The notes: generated by a model from the letters alone, not told the origin. Counted from the first letter of the stretch, positions 8,328 through 18,876 are shown. The stretch: 64,000 nt of DNA from Variovorax sp. RA8 (GCF_901827175.1 NZ_LR594662.1:2728001-2792000), one strand, 5' to 3'. Program-made: numbers and translations.

Positions 8328-9509
8328 TCAGACATGGCAGGGAACTTTCGTGCCGTTCGGGCGGCCAGGTGCGCGCTCAGCGGCTGCGCGATCGGCGGGG
8401 GCGCTGGTCTCTGCCGGCGCCCGCGTTTGCGGCGACGCCGGCGCGCAATGGATGTGGTGCAGTTCGCGTGCCCGGGCAGCCAGCGCCGACGGCGCGACCA
8501 GTTCGCGCTTGACGCCGCCGTCGAGCCGCACGCGTGTCAGCAGCATCGTGTCTTGCTTGACCACCGGCAACTGGCGCTCGGTGGCAAGGAAGTGCCAGGC
8601 ATCGAAGAAACCGCAGGTGACGACCACGTGCCGCGTGCCTTCCTGCATTCCGGGCATCAGCACGTGCGGCACGTCGGCGGCGGCCAATTGCTGCGCCACG
8701 TCTTCGGCGGCGCCGATGCTGGCTTCGAAAGTCTGCGAACGGGCGTCGGCAACGATGGCTGGCTGGAATGCGGCGTCGGCCACCAACACGGTTCCGGTCT
8801 CGAAGTTGCCACGGTTGCGCCGGCATACGACGCGCAGCCGGTTCTGCAGCGCATGTTGGACGGCGCGGTGGTGCAGCACCTTCGCGCCCGAGGTCGCCAT
8901 CTGGATCGCCTGTGCATAGGGCAGGCGCGGAATCAGCGTCGCGCTGTCGACGATGCCGGGGTCGCAGCTGAACACACCCGGCACGTCGGAATAGATCTCC
9001 AGCTCCTCCTCCCCCAGCGCGGCGGCCAGTGCGATGGCCGAGAGGTCGGAGCTGTTCGTGCCCCGCCAGGTGGTCTCGCCGCCTCGTGTGGCCGACGCTT
9101 GCCCGCCCGGCACCACCACCACCACCTGGTGCTGTGTCAGTTGCTGGCGCAGCACCGTGAGGTTGATCCCCTGCGGCCGAACGCGAGGGTAGTCGACGCC
9201 GGTGCGCAGGCCGATCCGGTTGCCCGCTACCACGGTGGCACTGATGCCGTGCGCCAGCAGCGTGTCGCGGTACTGCTCGGCCGACCCCGACGGCGCGCTG
9301 ACCACACAGACGATGCGGTGGCGTGGCCCGCCTTCGTCGAGGCGGCGCCGCAGCCACTGGCAAACCGGGCCGAAGTGCTCCCGTGTCGCGAACGAGGAGC
9401 CGTCGAACTTCATCACGCTCGTCCTGTCGCCGGCGCTCGCTCGGGCCTGCAGCTCAGTCGGCATGGCCCAGGCTCGCCGCTCATGCATGTTCGTATCTCG
9501 CTTGTCCAT
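8328..9509 (-). CDS. Aspartokinase-like amino-acid kinase, stand-alone, divergent
   Basis: 393 aa. The amino-acid-kinase fold is clear: KFDGSS at 34-39 (canonical KFGGTS, here with Gly to Asp), VSAPSG, TRGGETTWRGTNSSDLSAIAL, then EIYSDVPGVFSCDPGIV (171-187) matching the nucleotide-binding YTDVDGVYTADPRIV of aspartokinases, and SGAKVLHHRAV. The roughly 110 residues after the kinase domain are not an obvious pair of ACT domains, so normal lysine/threonine feedback is unlikely. The C-terminus is Ala/Pro-rich. MDKRDTN was chosen as start because AGGAG lies 7-8 nt upstream. It is coupled to the ATP-grasp gene. The role is inferred to be carboxylate activation of an amino-acid-like substrate rather than primary lysine biosynthesis. 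Confidence 0.75.
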   Translation of the reverse strand: MDKRDTNMHERRAWAMPTELQARASAGDRTSVMKFDGSSFATREHFGPVCQWLRRRLDEGGPRHRIVCVVSAPSGSAEQYRDTLLAHGISATVVAGNRIGLRTGVDYPRVRPQGINLTVLRQQLTQHQVVVVVPGGQASATRGGETTWRGTNSSDLSAIALAAALGEEELEIYSDVPGVFSCDPGIVDSATLIPRLPYAQAIQMATSGAKVLHHRAVQHALQNRLRVVCRRNRGNFETGTVLVADAAFQPAIVADARSQTFEASIGAAEDVAQQLAAADVPHVLMPGMQEGTRHVVVTCGFFDAWHFLATERQLPVVKQDTMLLTRVRLDGGVKRELVAPSALAARARELHHIHCAPASPQTRAPAETSAPADRAAAERAPGRPNGTKVPCHV

Positions 9510-9844
9510 TGGCAGGCTCCTGTGTGAATCTGGCCTTGGCGGCGCCCGGACGAGCGGCCATCGGCGGTGGCCGGTGGCGCGGCGCGGTGGGCTTCGTGGC
9601 AGTTCCGGGCGGATTAAGCCGGCAGGCATCGCCGCCCACAACTACCAACATTGGTAGCTAGGGTGGACCCTGATACTGCGGGGAGGGATGAGTCAGGGGG
9701 CCGCCCAGGAGGCCGACGAAGGCGCGCGAACGCCTTCGGTGCCGCGGGCACGGTGGTGCTGCTGGCGCGCCGCCGCCCGGTCGCAGCCTGGGCTGGGGCT
9801 GCGCGCGAGCCTCTGGTCGAGGCCCGCACGTGTTGCGTTTCTCT
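9510..9844. other. 335-bp intergenic leader upstream of the kinase/ATP-grasp pair
   Basis: No gene seen. It holds the upstream region of the minus-strand kinase gene and the 3' flank of the aldo/keto reductase. Its one striking element is the perfect inverted repeat at 9642-9657. A weak minus-strand promoter (TTGTGG, 19 bp, TAATCC) lies directly downstream of that repeat, leaving a 5' leader of about 100 nt. Confidence 0.5.
9642..9657. promoter_or_regulatory. Perfect inverted repeat, candidate operator for the kinase/ATP-grasp operon
   Basis: CTACCAA and TTGGTAG are separated by CA, giving 7-bp perfect arms. It lies about 133 bp upstream of the kinase start, adjacent to a possible -35/-10. 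The arm size and short spacer fit a TetR-, GntR- or MarR-type dimer site. No regulator gene lies next to it, so the cognate protein is unknown. Confidence 0.45.
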
Positions 9845-10855
9845 TCAGCGCGGCGCGTCGCCCTTGCGGTACTCGGCGGTCAGCTCGTCGAGCCGCTGCT
9901 TGAGTGCGGGGTCGAGCGTGTAGGCGGCTGCCGCGATCGTCGCATCCAACTGCTCCGGCCGGCTGGCGCCCAGCAGCGGCGCGGTGACCAGCGGGTTGGC
10001 CATCACCCACGCCACTGCCAGGGTCGCCAGCGGCACGCCGGCTTCCTCGGCAAGGGCGTGCAGCTGCGCGACCGTCGCGAAACTGCGCTCGTTCCAGTAG
10101 CGGTCCTGGTACATCGAGCCGGCCGTGCCGAGCTTGAAGCGCGTGTTGTCTTCCGGCTGGGCACCAGTCTTGTACTTGCCCGTCAGCAGCCCGCCGGCGA
10201 GCGGGTTGTAGGGGATCACGCCCACGCCTTCCTCGCCGGCAAGCGGCAGCAGCTCGCGCTCGATCTCGCGGAACAGCAGGCTGTAGCGTGGCTGCACGCA
10301 CACGATGCGCGTGAGCTTGCGCAGCTCCGACACGCCGATGGCCCGCGCGAGCCGGTAGGCCAGAAAGTTCGAGACGCCGACATAGCGCGCGCGGCCCGAG
10401 CGGACGATGGTGTCGAGCGCTTCCAGGCTCTCGTCGAGCGGCGTCGCGCGGTCGTCGCTGTGCAGCTGGTAGAGATCGACATGGTCGGTCTGCAGGCGCG
10501 CAAGCGAATCATCGATGGCATCGAGCAGGTGCTTGCGCGACGCGCCCTGGTCCCAAGGGTTCGGGCCGACCTTGCCGACGGCCTTGGTCGCGATGACGAA
10601 GCGCCTGCGCGCGCCGGCGCCCTTCGATTGCAGCCACCGTCCGATGATCTCCTCGGTGCGGCCGGTCGTCTCGACCGTGCCACCGAGCGGATAGACATCG
10701 GCGGTGTCGAGGAAATTGATGCCGGCCTCGGTGGCCTTGTCGAGGATGCGGAACGAGACCGACTCGTCGGTCTGCAGGCCGAACGTCATGGTGCCGAGCG
10801 CGAGGCGCGAGACGGTCAGGCCGGTGCGGCCGAGGCGCGTGGTGGGGATGCTCAT
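9845..10855 (-). CDS. Aldo/keto reductase
   Basis: 336-aa NADPH-dependent oxidoreductase with a TIM-barrel fold; cytoplasmic. Family landmarks: LGRTGLTVSRLALGTMTFG at the N-terminus, catalytic Asp50 and Tyr55 in NFLDTADVYPLGG, the Lys region FVIATKAVGK, the catalytic-His region HVDLYQLHSDD, and GVSNFLAYRLARA. The C-terminal APLLGASRPEQLDATI binds the cofactor phosphate. It has its own start with AGGA upstream and is monocistronic. The substrate is not deducible; YajO- and Tas-like reductases are the closest recognisable group. Confidence 0.92.
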   Translation of the reverse strand: MSIPTTRLGRTGLTVSRLALGTMTFGLQTDESVSFRILDKATEAGINFLDTADVYPLGGTVETTGRTEEIIGRWLQSKGAGARRRFVIATKAVGKVGPNPWDQGASRKHLLDAIDDSLARLQTDHVDLYQLHSDDRATPLDESLEALDTIVRSGRARYVGVSNFLAYRLARAIGVSELRKLTRIVCVQPRYSLLFREIERELLPLAGEEGVGVIPYNPLAGGLLTGKYKTGAQPEDNTRFKLGTAGSMYQDRYWNERSFATVAQLHALAEEAGVPLATLAVAWVMANPLVTAPLLGASRPEQLDATIAAAAYTLDPALKQRLDELTAEYRKGDAPR

Positions 10856-10930
10856 GATGGGGTCCTGGGGGAAGGGCGGGGCGGGGAGGGGAGCGGGCCA
10901 TCATAGTCAGACGTGCGGGAACGCGCAGGA

Positions 10931-10967
10931 CGTGCAAGGGCGTGCAAGGGCGTGCAAGGACGTGCAG
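10931..10967. repeat. Short tandem direct repeat, 10-bp unit
   Basis: CGTGCAAGGG occurs twice, then CGTGCAAGGA, then a partial CGTGCAG, in register at 10-bp spacing (one helical turn). It lies 33-69 bp upstream of the AEC permease start. It could bind a regulator cooperatively or be a simple slippage repeat. Confidence 0.6.
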
Positions 10968-10999
10968 TTGGCCGGACGCTGCGCGTCCCGGCGCCTTGT

Positions 11000-11999
11000 A
11001 TGCTCGGCGCGGTGAATTCATCGGTCCTTTCGTCGCTGGTGCCCGTGGTCCTGCTCATCGGCGCCGGTTTCCTGGCCGGGCGGCGGGGCTGGGTCACCGG
11101 CGGCGCGGTGCGCGACCTGTCCAACCTGATCTTCTTGCTGCTGGCGCCCGCGCTGCTCTTCCGCACCATGAGCGCGGTGCACGTGGAGCAACTGAGGCTG
11201 GGGCCGGTGGCCGCCTACTTCCTCGCGGCCGGGCTGATCTTCGCGGCGACCCTCATGGTGCGCGGCTTCAACCGCACGGCGGCCGTGATCGCGCTGGCCA
11301 ACACCTTCAGCAACACCGTGATGATCGGCATTCCGCTGGTCGGCCTGGCCTTCGGTCCCGAGGGCATGGTCGTGCTGCTGACGCTGATCTCGCTGCATTC
11401 GCTGGTGCTGCTGACCAGCGCGACCCTGGTGCTGGAGCTCGCGGTGGCGCGCGAGCGGGCGCGCCAACCCGGCGGCGAGCGCGCGCCGATCCTGCGCACG
11501 CTGGGTCGTGCCTTCTACAACGCCATCATCCATCCGGTGCCGCTGCCGATCATCTTCGGGCTGCTGTTCGCGCAGACCGGCCTGACGCTGCCCGAGTCCG
11601 TCGACAAGCCCATCGCCTGGCTCGGCCAGGCCTTCGGGCCGATCGCGCTGGTAATGGTGGGCATCACGCTGGCGGCCACGCCCATCGGCCACCAATGGCG
11701 CGCGGCGCTGGCGCAGGCGTTGATCAAGAACCTGGCGCACCCGGCGCTCGTCGCGCTGCTGGGCTGGCTGCTGGGATTGCGCGGGCTGCCGCTGCAAGTG
11801 ATGGTGGTGGCCGCCGCGCTGCCGATCGGCGCCAACGTGTTCCTCTTTTCGCAGCGCTACAAGACGGCGGAGGACCTGGTGACGGCGAGCGTCGCGGTGT
11901 CGACGGCGCTGGCGCTGGTCACGCTGTCGATCGTGCTGTCGCTGGCGGGCTGGCTTTATTGTTGCCGGGCGAACCCGATCCCCGGATCTGCTTCCTTAG
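11000..11999 (+). CDS. AEC (auxin efflux carrier) family permease with a disturbed 3' end
   Basis: Inner-membrane carrier of organic anions. About 10 hydrophobic segments cover residues 1-320, with the family pattern [12 protein letters not shown] at the N-terminus, [14 protein letters not shown] in the middle and [15 protein letters not shown] near the end. The expected end is just after SLAGWLY. In the reading frame of the permease no stop occurs there: the frame stays open to 13264, across the antisense of pdxH and through the MocA-like gene. A TAG in the +1 frame at 11997-11999 would end it normally, so a one-base insertion (real or sequencing) near 11950 is likely. The end given here assumes that. 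The substrate is unknown. Confidence 0.75.
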
Positions 12000-12643
12000 G
12001 GCGCCAACCGCTCGCGCACCCACACGCCGTCCTCGCGCCGATAGCGCAGCCGGTCGTGCAGCCGGCTCTTGCGACCCTGCCAGAACTCCCAGCGGTCGGG
12101 CACCAGCCGAAAGCCGCCCCAGTGCGGCGGCCGCGGCGGCGAGAGCATGTGCCTCGCGGCCTGCAGCGCTGCGTTCTTCACCAGCACGTCCCGCCCGCTG
12201 ATGACCTGGCTCTGCGGGCTGGCCCATGCGCCGATGCGCGAGTCGAGGGGGCGGCTGGCGAAATAGGCGTCGCTCTCGGCCTCGTCGACCTTGCCGACCC
12301 GGCCCTCGATGCGCACCACGCGTTCCAGCTCGACCCAGTGGAACTGCAGCGCGGCCCACGGATTGCCGGCGAGCTCCTGGCCCTTGCGGCTGTCGTAGTT
12401 GGTGTACCAGACGATGCCGCGCGCGTCGCAGCCCTTGATCAGCACGATGCGGGTCGAGGGCCGCAGGTCGCTGCCGACGGTGGCCAGGGTCATGGCGTTG
12501 GGTTCGGGCAATTGCGCATCGATGGCCTCGGCGAGCCAGCGCTCGAACTGCAGGAGCGGGTCGGGCGCGCTGCTCGCCTCGTCCAGCTCGGCGCGCTCGT
12601 AGCTCTTGCGCAGCGCGGCCAGGGTGTCGGTCGGAAAAGTCAT
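11996..12643 (-). CDS. pdxH: Pyridoxamine/pyridoxine 5'-phosphate oxidase
   Basis: FMN enzyme that makes pyridoxal 5'-phosphate from the pyridoxamine or pyridoxine form, the last step of vitamin B6 synthesis; cytoplasmic. 215 aa, the usual size. Motifs: [49 protein letters not shown] (FMN site), RVVRIEGRV, and the C-terminal signature [17 protein letters not shown] with RLHDR. The start is 42 bp from the divergent MocA-like gene. Its stop meets the disturbed 3' end of the AEC gene tail to tail. Confidence 0.95.
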   Translation of the reverse strand: MTFPTDTLAALRKSYERAELDEASSAPDPLLQFERWLAEAIDAQLPEPNAMTLATVGSDLRPSTRIVLIKGCDARGIVWYTNYDSRKGQELAGNPWAALQFHWVELERVVRIEGRVGKVDEAESDAYFASRPLDSRIGAWASPQSQVISGRDVLVKNAALQAARHMLSPPRPPHWGGFRLVPDRWEFWQGRKSRLHDRLRYRREDGVWVRERLAP

Positions 12644-12685
12644 GAGGCGGATTGTTGCGCATGGCCGGCCGTGGATACTGCGGGC

Positions 12686-13264
12686 ATGGAATTGCGTGCT
12701 CCCACCGTGATCGTCCTCGCCTCCGGCCGCGGAGAGCGCTTTATCGCGTCCGGCGGCACGACGCACAAGCTGTCGGCTTTGCTGGGTGGGCGGCCCGTGC
12801 TGGAGCACACGCTGGGGGCGGTGCGCGAGAGCGGGCTGCCATGGCACCTGGAAGACGCGGGTCACCCGGGCATGGGCGATTCGATCGCGGCGGCCGTTCG
12901 CGCGGCGGCGGATGCGGGCGGCTGGCTGATCCTGCCGGCGGACCTTCCGCTGGTGCAGCCCGCGACCTTGCGGCGCATCGCCGAGGTCTTGTCGCAATCC
13001 TCGTCGCAATGGCAGGCGGTGCAGCCCGTGCATGCGGGGGCGCGCGGCCATCCGGTGGGCTTCGCGGCATCGAACGGTGCGGCGCTCATGGCGCTGGCGG
13101 GGCCGCTGGGCGCGGCATCCGTGCTGCGCGGCTTGCGCGCGACGAATTCCGTGGGGGAGGTGGAGGTCGACGATGCCGGTGTCGTGACGGACATCGATAC
13201 GCTCGACGACCTCGCGCGGGCGGAGGCGCTGCTGCTGCAGCGGCGCAAGGTCAGCGCCGCGTGA
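12686..13264 (+). CDS. MobA/MocA-like nucleotidyltransferase (NTP_transf_3)
   Basis: 192 aa. The N-terminal [12 protein letters not shown] is the nucleotide-binding LxxGxGxRxG-type loop, followed by [30 protein letters not shown] carries the metal-binding aspartate region, and GHPVGFA is typical of the molybdenum-cofactor cytidylyl/guanylyltransferase superfamily (MocA closest). It would load CTP or GTP onto molybdopterin, but no XdhC or molybdoenzyme gene lies nearby. The same frame is open upstream into the AEC permease; the ATG at 12686 fits the family N-terminus. Its last 14 bp overlap the convergent sodC. Confidence 0.8.
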   Translation: MELRAPTVIVLASGRGERFIASGGTTHKLSALLGGRPVLEHTLGAVRESGLPWHLEDAGHPGMGDSIAAAVRAAADAGGWLILPADLPLVQPATLRRIAEVLSQSSSQWQAVQPVHAGARGHPVGFAASNGAALMALAGPLGAASVLRGLRATNSVGEVEVDDAGVVTDIDTLDDLARAEALLLQRRKVSAA

Positions 13265-13790
13265 TCAGCGCGCAGGCGATGCGCGGTCCCGAGTTGCCGG
13301 CCGGCTGCGAGGTGAAGTCGTCCCGGTCGCGGTGCACGACGAGCGCGCGGCCGACCACGTTGTTGGCGGCGCCGTCGGTCAGCGAGATCGAGTGCACGTC
13401 GACGCTGAAGCGCGCGGTGCCGCTGGCATCGGCCACGAGGCTGGGCAGCTCGCCGGCGTGGCTGCCGGGCGCGCTGAACTTGCCGTGCGTGCCGCCGGCC
13501 GGATTGAAGTGGCCGCCGGAAGCGTTGCCGTTGTCGCCGCAGTCGCCCTTTTCATGGATGTGGAAGCCGTGCTCCGTGCCCGGCGCGAAGCCGCGCACCT
13601 CGCCGGCCACGCGCACGCCGTGATCGAGCGCGGTGAAGGTCACGTTGCCCGTGGTCGGGTTGGGCGAGATCGCGCCGGTCGGCGCCAGGCTGGCGATGGC
13701 GCTCGCCTTCCCTCCCAGCGTGCCGCAGCCCGCCAGCAGGCTGGCTGCTGTTGCGATGGCAAGGGCGGGGACGATGAGGCGAGGGAACAT
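13251..13790 (-). CDS. sodC: Cu/Zn superoxide dismutase, probable lipoprotein
   Basis: Periplasmic enzyme that dismutates superoxide; 179 aa. The lipobox LLAGC ends at Cys22, indicating lipid anchoring. Metal ligands are visible in [23 protein letters not shown] and VVHRDRDDF, and the Arg/Cys end region in GPRIACALI; the Cys of GDC and that of IACAL form the conserved disulfide. The start has AAGGAG 6-11 nt upstream and is only 2 bp from the chaC stop, so it is coupled to chaC. The 3' end overlaps the MocA-like gene by 14 bp. Confidence 0.94.
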   Translation of the reverse strand: MFPRLIVPALAIATAASLLAGCGTLGGKASAIASLAPTGAISPNPTTGNVTFTALDHGVRVAGEVRGFAPGTEHGFHIHEKGDCGDNGNASGGHFNPAGGTHGKFSAPGSHAGELPSLVADASGTARFSVDVHSISLTDGAANNVVGRALVVHRDRDDFTSQPAGNSGPRIACALITRR

Positions 13791-13792
13791 GG

Positions 13793-14548
13793 CTACTCCT
13801 TGGTTGAAGAATCGGATGAAGATGCCGCAGGGTATACCGGAGCTGCCGGCCCGCCGCAATCGGGTGGCGCCGACAGCCGGTGTGCTGCCGCACTGGCTTG
13901 CGCCAGTCTGACCAGTCGCGCCAGCGCCGCGTCGTGGATCGAATGGCGCCGCAGCTCCAGCAAGGTCTGCTGCGCGTAGTCCAGCGAGCTGCCGTAGCGG
14001 CCGGCCGCGTTGGCGAAGATGTGGCGGTAGCGCTCGTCGTCCAGCGTGCCGGTGAAATTGGGGCTGCGCCGCGACAGCGTGAAGGCCAGCGCCCGCACCG
14101 AGCCGTGGGGGGTGGTGCAGTCGAGCCACCTCGGGTCGTAGACGCCCGTCGGCATCTCGCGCAGCCACAGCCGGCCCAGCGTCTCCAGGCCATCGGCCGC
14201 CGGCACGCGAAACACCATGCCGCGGCAGCTGCCGCCCGAGAGCAGCCCGAACACCAGGCCGGGGTTCTCGACCGTGCCGCGGTTGACGCGGCTCCACATC
14301 TTGAGCGCCCGGTGCCAGCCGTGCACCCGGGCGGGATGGCGCTCGATGAAGCCGAACTCCGGGCGCCAGATCAGCGAGCCGTAGCCGAACACCCAGAGAT
14401 CCTCGTGGCCGCCCCATTCGTCGATCACGCGATCGAGCATCGGTTTCGGGTCGCGCAGGGGCTTGGGCAGGGGGTCGAGCCCGGGCGGGCCGGGATTGCC
14501 TTCGGGCTGCAACGCAGCCGCGCCTAGAATTTCGCCGTCATGGTTCAC
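13793..14548 (-). CDS. chaC: ChaC-like gamma-glutamylcyclotransferase
   Basis: Cytoplasmic enzyme that cleaves glutathione to 5-oxoproline and Cys-Gly. 251 aa from a GTG start. The signature VFGYGSLIWRPEF (about 53-65) forms the substrate loop; GWHRALKMWSRVNRGT and LWLREMPTGVYDPRWL follow, with the catalytic Glu in the REMP region. The last 20 residues are Ser/Ala/Pro-rich and poorly conserved. It overlaps the divergent upstream region of the OmpA-like gene. Coupling to sodC suggests joint expression in redox or thiol stress. Confidence 0.9.
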   Translation of the reverse strand: MNHDGEILGAAALQPEGNPGPPGLDPLPKPLRDPKPMLDRVIDEWGGHEDLWVFGYGSLIWRPEFGFIERHPARVHGWHRALKMWSRVNRGTVENPGLVFGLLSGGSCRGMVFRVPAADGLETLGRLWLREMPTGVYDPRWLDCTTPHGSVRALAFTLSRRSPNFTGTLDDERYRHIFANAAGRYGSSLDYAQQTLLELRRHSIHDAALARLVRLAQASAAAHRLSAPPDCGGPAAPVYPAASSSDSSTKE

Positions 14549-14590
14549 CGCACCATTATTTACCGACCCCTCAGTTACGGAGTTCGACCG

Positions 14591-15124
14591 ATGTCAGCAG
14601 TCGCCGACGACGAGAGCCAGCAGAATTTCATTCTTGCGTTCGTGCTGGGGCTGATCGCCCTGGTGATCATGTTCGTGATTGGCATCGTGCTCTACAGCCA
14701 CAACCACACGGCGCGCCCGGCAACGGCCATGGCCGCCGCGCCGGCGACGACCGTGGCCGTGGTGACCGAGACCGTGTCGGTGGTCATCCCCGACGGCGCC
14801 AGCATCCGCGTCGTGGGCGACACGGTGAACTTCTATTTCGCCACTGCCAGTGCCGACCTGGCCCCGCGCGCGGCCGAGGCGCTTGCCGCGGTGATCAAGG
14901 GCGTGGAGGCCGGTCGCAGGGCGGTGGTCTCGGGCTTCCACGACACCACCGGTGAGCCGGCCCTCAACGAGCAACTGGCGCAGAAGCGCGCCGAGATCGT
15001 GCGCGATGTCCTCACCGGCCTGGGCGTGCCGGCCGCGAAGATCGACCTGCGCAAGCCCGCCGTGACCACCGGCTCGGGAAGCGATGCGCAGGCGCGCCGC
15101 GTCGAAGTCAAGCTGATCGATTGA
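14591..15124 (+). CDS. OmpA-like domain membrane-anchored protein
   Basis: 177 aa. One transmembrane helix at about residues 13-35 (ILAFVLGLIALVIMFVIG) anchors the protein, followed by an Ala/Thr-rich linker. The C-terminal OmpA/MotB-like domain (about 75-177) shows VNFYFATASADLAPRAAEALA, VSGFHDTTGEPALNEQLAQKRAEIVRDVL and a basic end QARRVEVKLID, the peptidoglycan-binding pattern. It may tether the inner membrane to peptidoglycan. The ATG at 14591 is preferred to one at 14540, which would overlap chaC. A rho-independent terminator follows. Confidence 0.85.
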   Translation: MSAVADDESQQNFILAFVLGLIALVIMFVIGIVLYSHNHTARPATAMAAAPATTVAVVTETVSVVIPDGASIRVVGDTVNFYFATASADLAPRAAEALAAVIKGVEAGRRAVVSGFHDTTGEPALNEQLAQKRAEIVRDVLTGLGVPAAKIDLRKPAVTTGSGSDAQARRVEVKLID

Positions 15125-15148
15125 AGGCGACTTCGCAATGCAGATATA

Positions 15149-15171
15149 AGCCCGGCGCACCCGGGCTTTTT
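15149..15171 (+). terminator. Rho-independent terminator after the OmpA-like gene
   Basis: A 7-bp GC stem (AGCCCGG / CCGGGCT) with a 5-nt loop CGCAC is followed by TTTTT. It begins 24 bp after the stop codon of the OmpA-like gene and isolates it from edd. Confidence 0.88.
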
Positions 15172-15250
15172 CATTCGGGCTTGTTACCATCGCCCCTCGA
15201 GCCGCTCGTCCGCTGCGGCCCCCGGCAGACCTGGCAGAGCGACATACCCC

Positions 15251-17079
<1,829 letters not shown>

Positions 17080-17089
<10 letters not shown>

Positions 17090-17724
17090 AAACGAAGACC
17101 CTCACCGCCCTCGAGGTGATGCGGGATGCGCCCGTGATCCCCGTGATCGTGCTGCACGACGTCAAGGACGCGGTGCCGCTGGCGCGTGCGCTGGTGGCCG
17201 GGGGCATCCGCATGCTCGAGGTGACGCTGCGCACGCGCGAGGCCCTCGAATGCATCGAGATCATCGCCAAGGAGGTGCCCGATGCGGTGCCCGGGGCCGG
17301 CACCATCCGCAGCGCGGCCGATGCCCAGGCTTCGGCGCTGGCCGGCGCCAGGTTCGGCGTGAGCCCGGGCTACACGCGCGCGGTCGGCAAGGCCTGCCAC
17401 GACCTCGGACTGCCGCTGCTGCCCGGCGTGGCGACGGGCAGCGAGATCATGCTGGCCGAAGAGGACGGCTTTACCGAGCTCAAGTTCTTCCCGGCCGTGC
17501 AGGCCGGAGGGATCGCCATGCTCAAGGCCTGGCAAGGTCCATTCTCCGAAGTGAAGTTCTGCCCCACGGGCGGCGTCACGGCGGCCAATGCGCACGAGTT
17601 CCTGTCGCTCGCCAACGTGGCCTGCGTCGGCGGCTCGTGGATCGTGCCCACCGATGCAATTGCTGCGGGCGACTGGGGCCGCATCGAGGCGCTGGCGCGC
17701 GAGGCGAGCCAGCTCGCACGATGA
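17080..17724 (+). CDS. eda: 2-dehydro-3-deoxy-phosphogluconate (KDPG) aldolase
   Basis: Splits KDPG into pyruvate and glyceraldehyde-3-phosphate by a Schiff-base mechanism. 214 aa. Glu in [13 protein letters not shown] is the general base. The Schiff-base lysine is in ELKFFPAV, and PTGGVT and GGSWIVP bind phosphate. It overlaps edd by 10 bp, and its stop overlaps the next start as ATGA. The second copy of this fold in the window (47813-48454) belongs to the galactonate-type set and is a different enzyme. Confidence 0.97.
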
Positions 17725-18446
17725 ACGGCGACTTCGATCCGGGCGATCTCAAGGTCATCGCCTTCGACGTCTTCGGCACCGTGGTCGACTGGTATGCCGG
17801 CATTGCCGCCGAGGCCGAGCGCCTGCTGCCCGGCATCGACGGCGGCGCCTTCGCGCTGGCCTGGCGCGCCGGCTACCAGCCGGCGATGAAGAGCGTGATG
17901 GAGCGGCTGGCAGCGGGCGAGGGCGGCTTCACGCTGCTCGACGAGCTGCACATGGGCATGCTCGAAGGCGTGCTGCGCGACTTCAGCGTCGAGCCGCTCG
18001 ACGCGGCGCGCAAGCGCGAGCTCAACAAGGCCTGGCACCGGCTGCCGGCCTGGCCTGACGCGGTCGAGGGGCTGGCGCGGCTCAGGCGCAAGTACATTGT
18101 CTGCACGCTGTCCAACGGCAACATCGGCCTCTTGACGGAGATGGCCAAGAACGCCGGCCTGCCCTGGGACTGCGTGCTGTCTGCCGAGGTCTTCAAGGCC
18201 TACAAGCCCGATCCGCGCACCTACCTCGGCGTGGCCGCGGTGTTCGACGTGACGCCCAGCCAGGTCATGCTGGCCGCGGCGCACCACGACGACCTGGCCG
18301 CGGCGCGCGGCTGCGGCCTGCGCACCGGCTACATCGAGCGTCCGTTGGAATTCGGACCGGATCGGCCCAAGGACGTCTCGCCACGCGCCGACAACACGCT
18401 GCATGCACGCGATATCGGGGCGCTGGCGGATCTGCTGGGCTGTTGA
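17721..18446 (+). CDS. HAD-family hydrolase, (S)-2-haloacid dehalogenase type II-like
   Basis: 241 aa. The HAD nucleophile is Asp16 in IAFDVFGTVVDW, the sequence typical of type II haloacid dehalogenases. TLSNGN (motif II), Lys in SAEVFKAYKPDPRTY (motif III) and MLAAAHHDDLAAARGCGLRTGYIERPLEFG (motif IV region) are all present, so the enzyme should be active. The true substrate may be a haloacid or a sugar phosphate. The ATGA overlap with eda places it in the edd-eda operon, where a role in clearing side-product phosphates is possible but inferred. Confidence 0.87.
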   Translation: MNGDFDPGDLKVIAFDVFGTVVDWYAGIAAEAERLLPGIDGGAFALAWRAGYQPAMKSVMERLAAGEGGFTLLDELHMGMLEGVLRDFSVEPLDAARKRELNKAWHRLPAWPDAVEGLARLRRKYIVCTLSNGNIGLLTEMAKNAGLPWDCVLSAEVFKAYKPDPRTYLGVAAVFDVTPSQVMLAAAHHDDLAAARGCGLRTGYIERPLEFGPDRPKDVSPRADNTLHARDIGALADLLGC

Positions 18447-18465
18447 CTGAAGAAGGGCGCGCGGC

Positions 18466-18876
18466 TCAGCGCAGCCCCGCGCCGCCGGCTTCGTTGGCGC
18501 GCTGGATGAGCTCTATCTTGTACCCGTCAGGGTCCGTCACGAACGCGATCACCGTGGTTCCGCCCTTCACCGGCCCCGGCTCGCGCGTGACGTTGCCACC
18601 CGCGGCCCTGATCTTCTCGCAGGCCGCATAGGCGTCGGGCACGCCCAGCGCGATGTGGCCGTAGGCCGTGCCCAGCTCGTACTTGTCGGTGCCCCAGTTG
18701 TAGGTCAGCTCGATCTCGGCCTGTGCCGGGTTGCCCTCGTAGCCGACAAAGGCCAGGCTGTACTTGTATTCGGGATTCTCGGAGGTGCGCAGCAGCTGCA
18801 TGCCGAGCACGCGGGTGTAGAAGTCGATGGAGCGCTGCAGGTCGCCGACGCGCAGCATGGTGTGGAGAAATCGCAT
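18466..18876 (-). CDS. gloA: Lactoylglutathione lyase (glyoxalase I)
   Basis: Converts the methylglyoxal-glutathione hemithioacetal to S-lactoylglutathione. 136 aa. All four metal ligands are at the positions known for the E. coli enzyme: His5, Glu56, His74 and Glu122 ([36 protein letters not shown]). The lack of the long insertions of the zinc type suggests the nickel-activated bacterial class. Convergent with the dehalogenase-like gene; single-gene unit. Confidence 0.96.
   Translation of the reverse strand: MRFLHTMLRVGDLQRSIDFYTRVLGMQLLRTSENPEYKYSLAFVGYEGNPAQAEIELTYNWGTDKYELGTAYGHIALGVPDAYAACEKIRAAGGNVTREPGPVKGGTTVIAFVTDPDGYKIELIQRANEAGGAGLR

Noticed and set aside
6957..9527. 856-aa plus-strand frame
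   Set aside because: Runs antisense across both the ATP-grasp and kinase genes; a by-product of high GC.
12741..13070. Minus-strand short frame facing the MocA-like gene
   Set aside because: Arg/Pro-rich composition and overlap with a well-supported gene.
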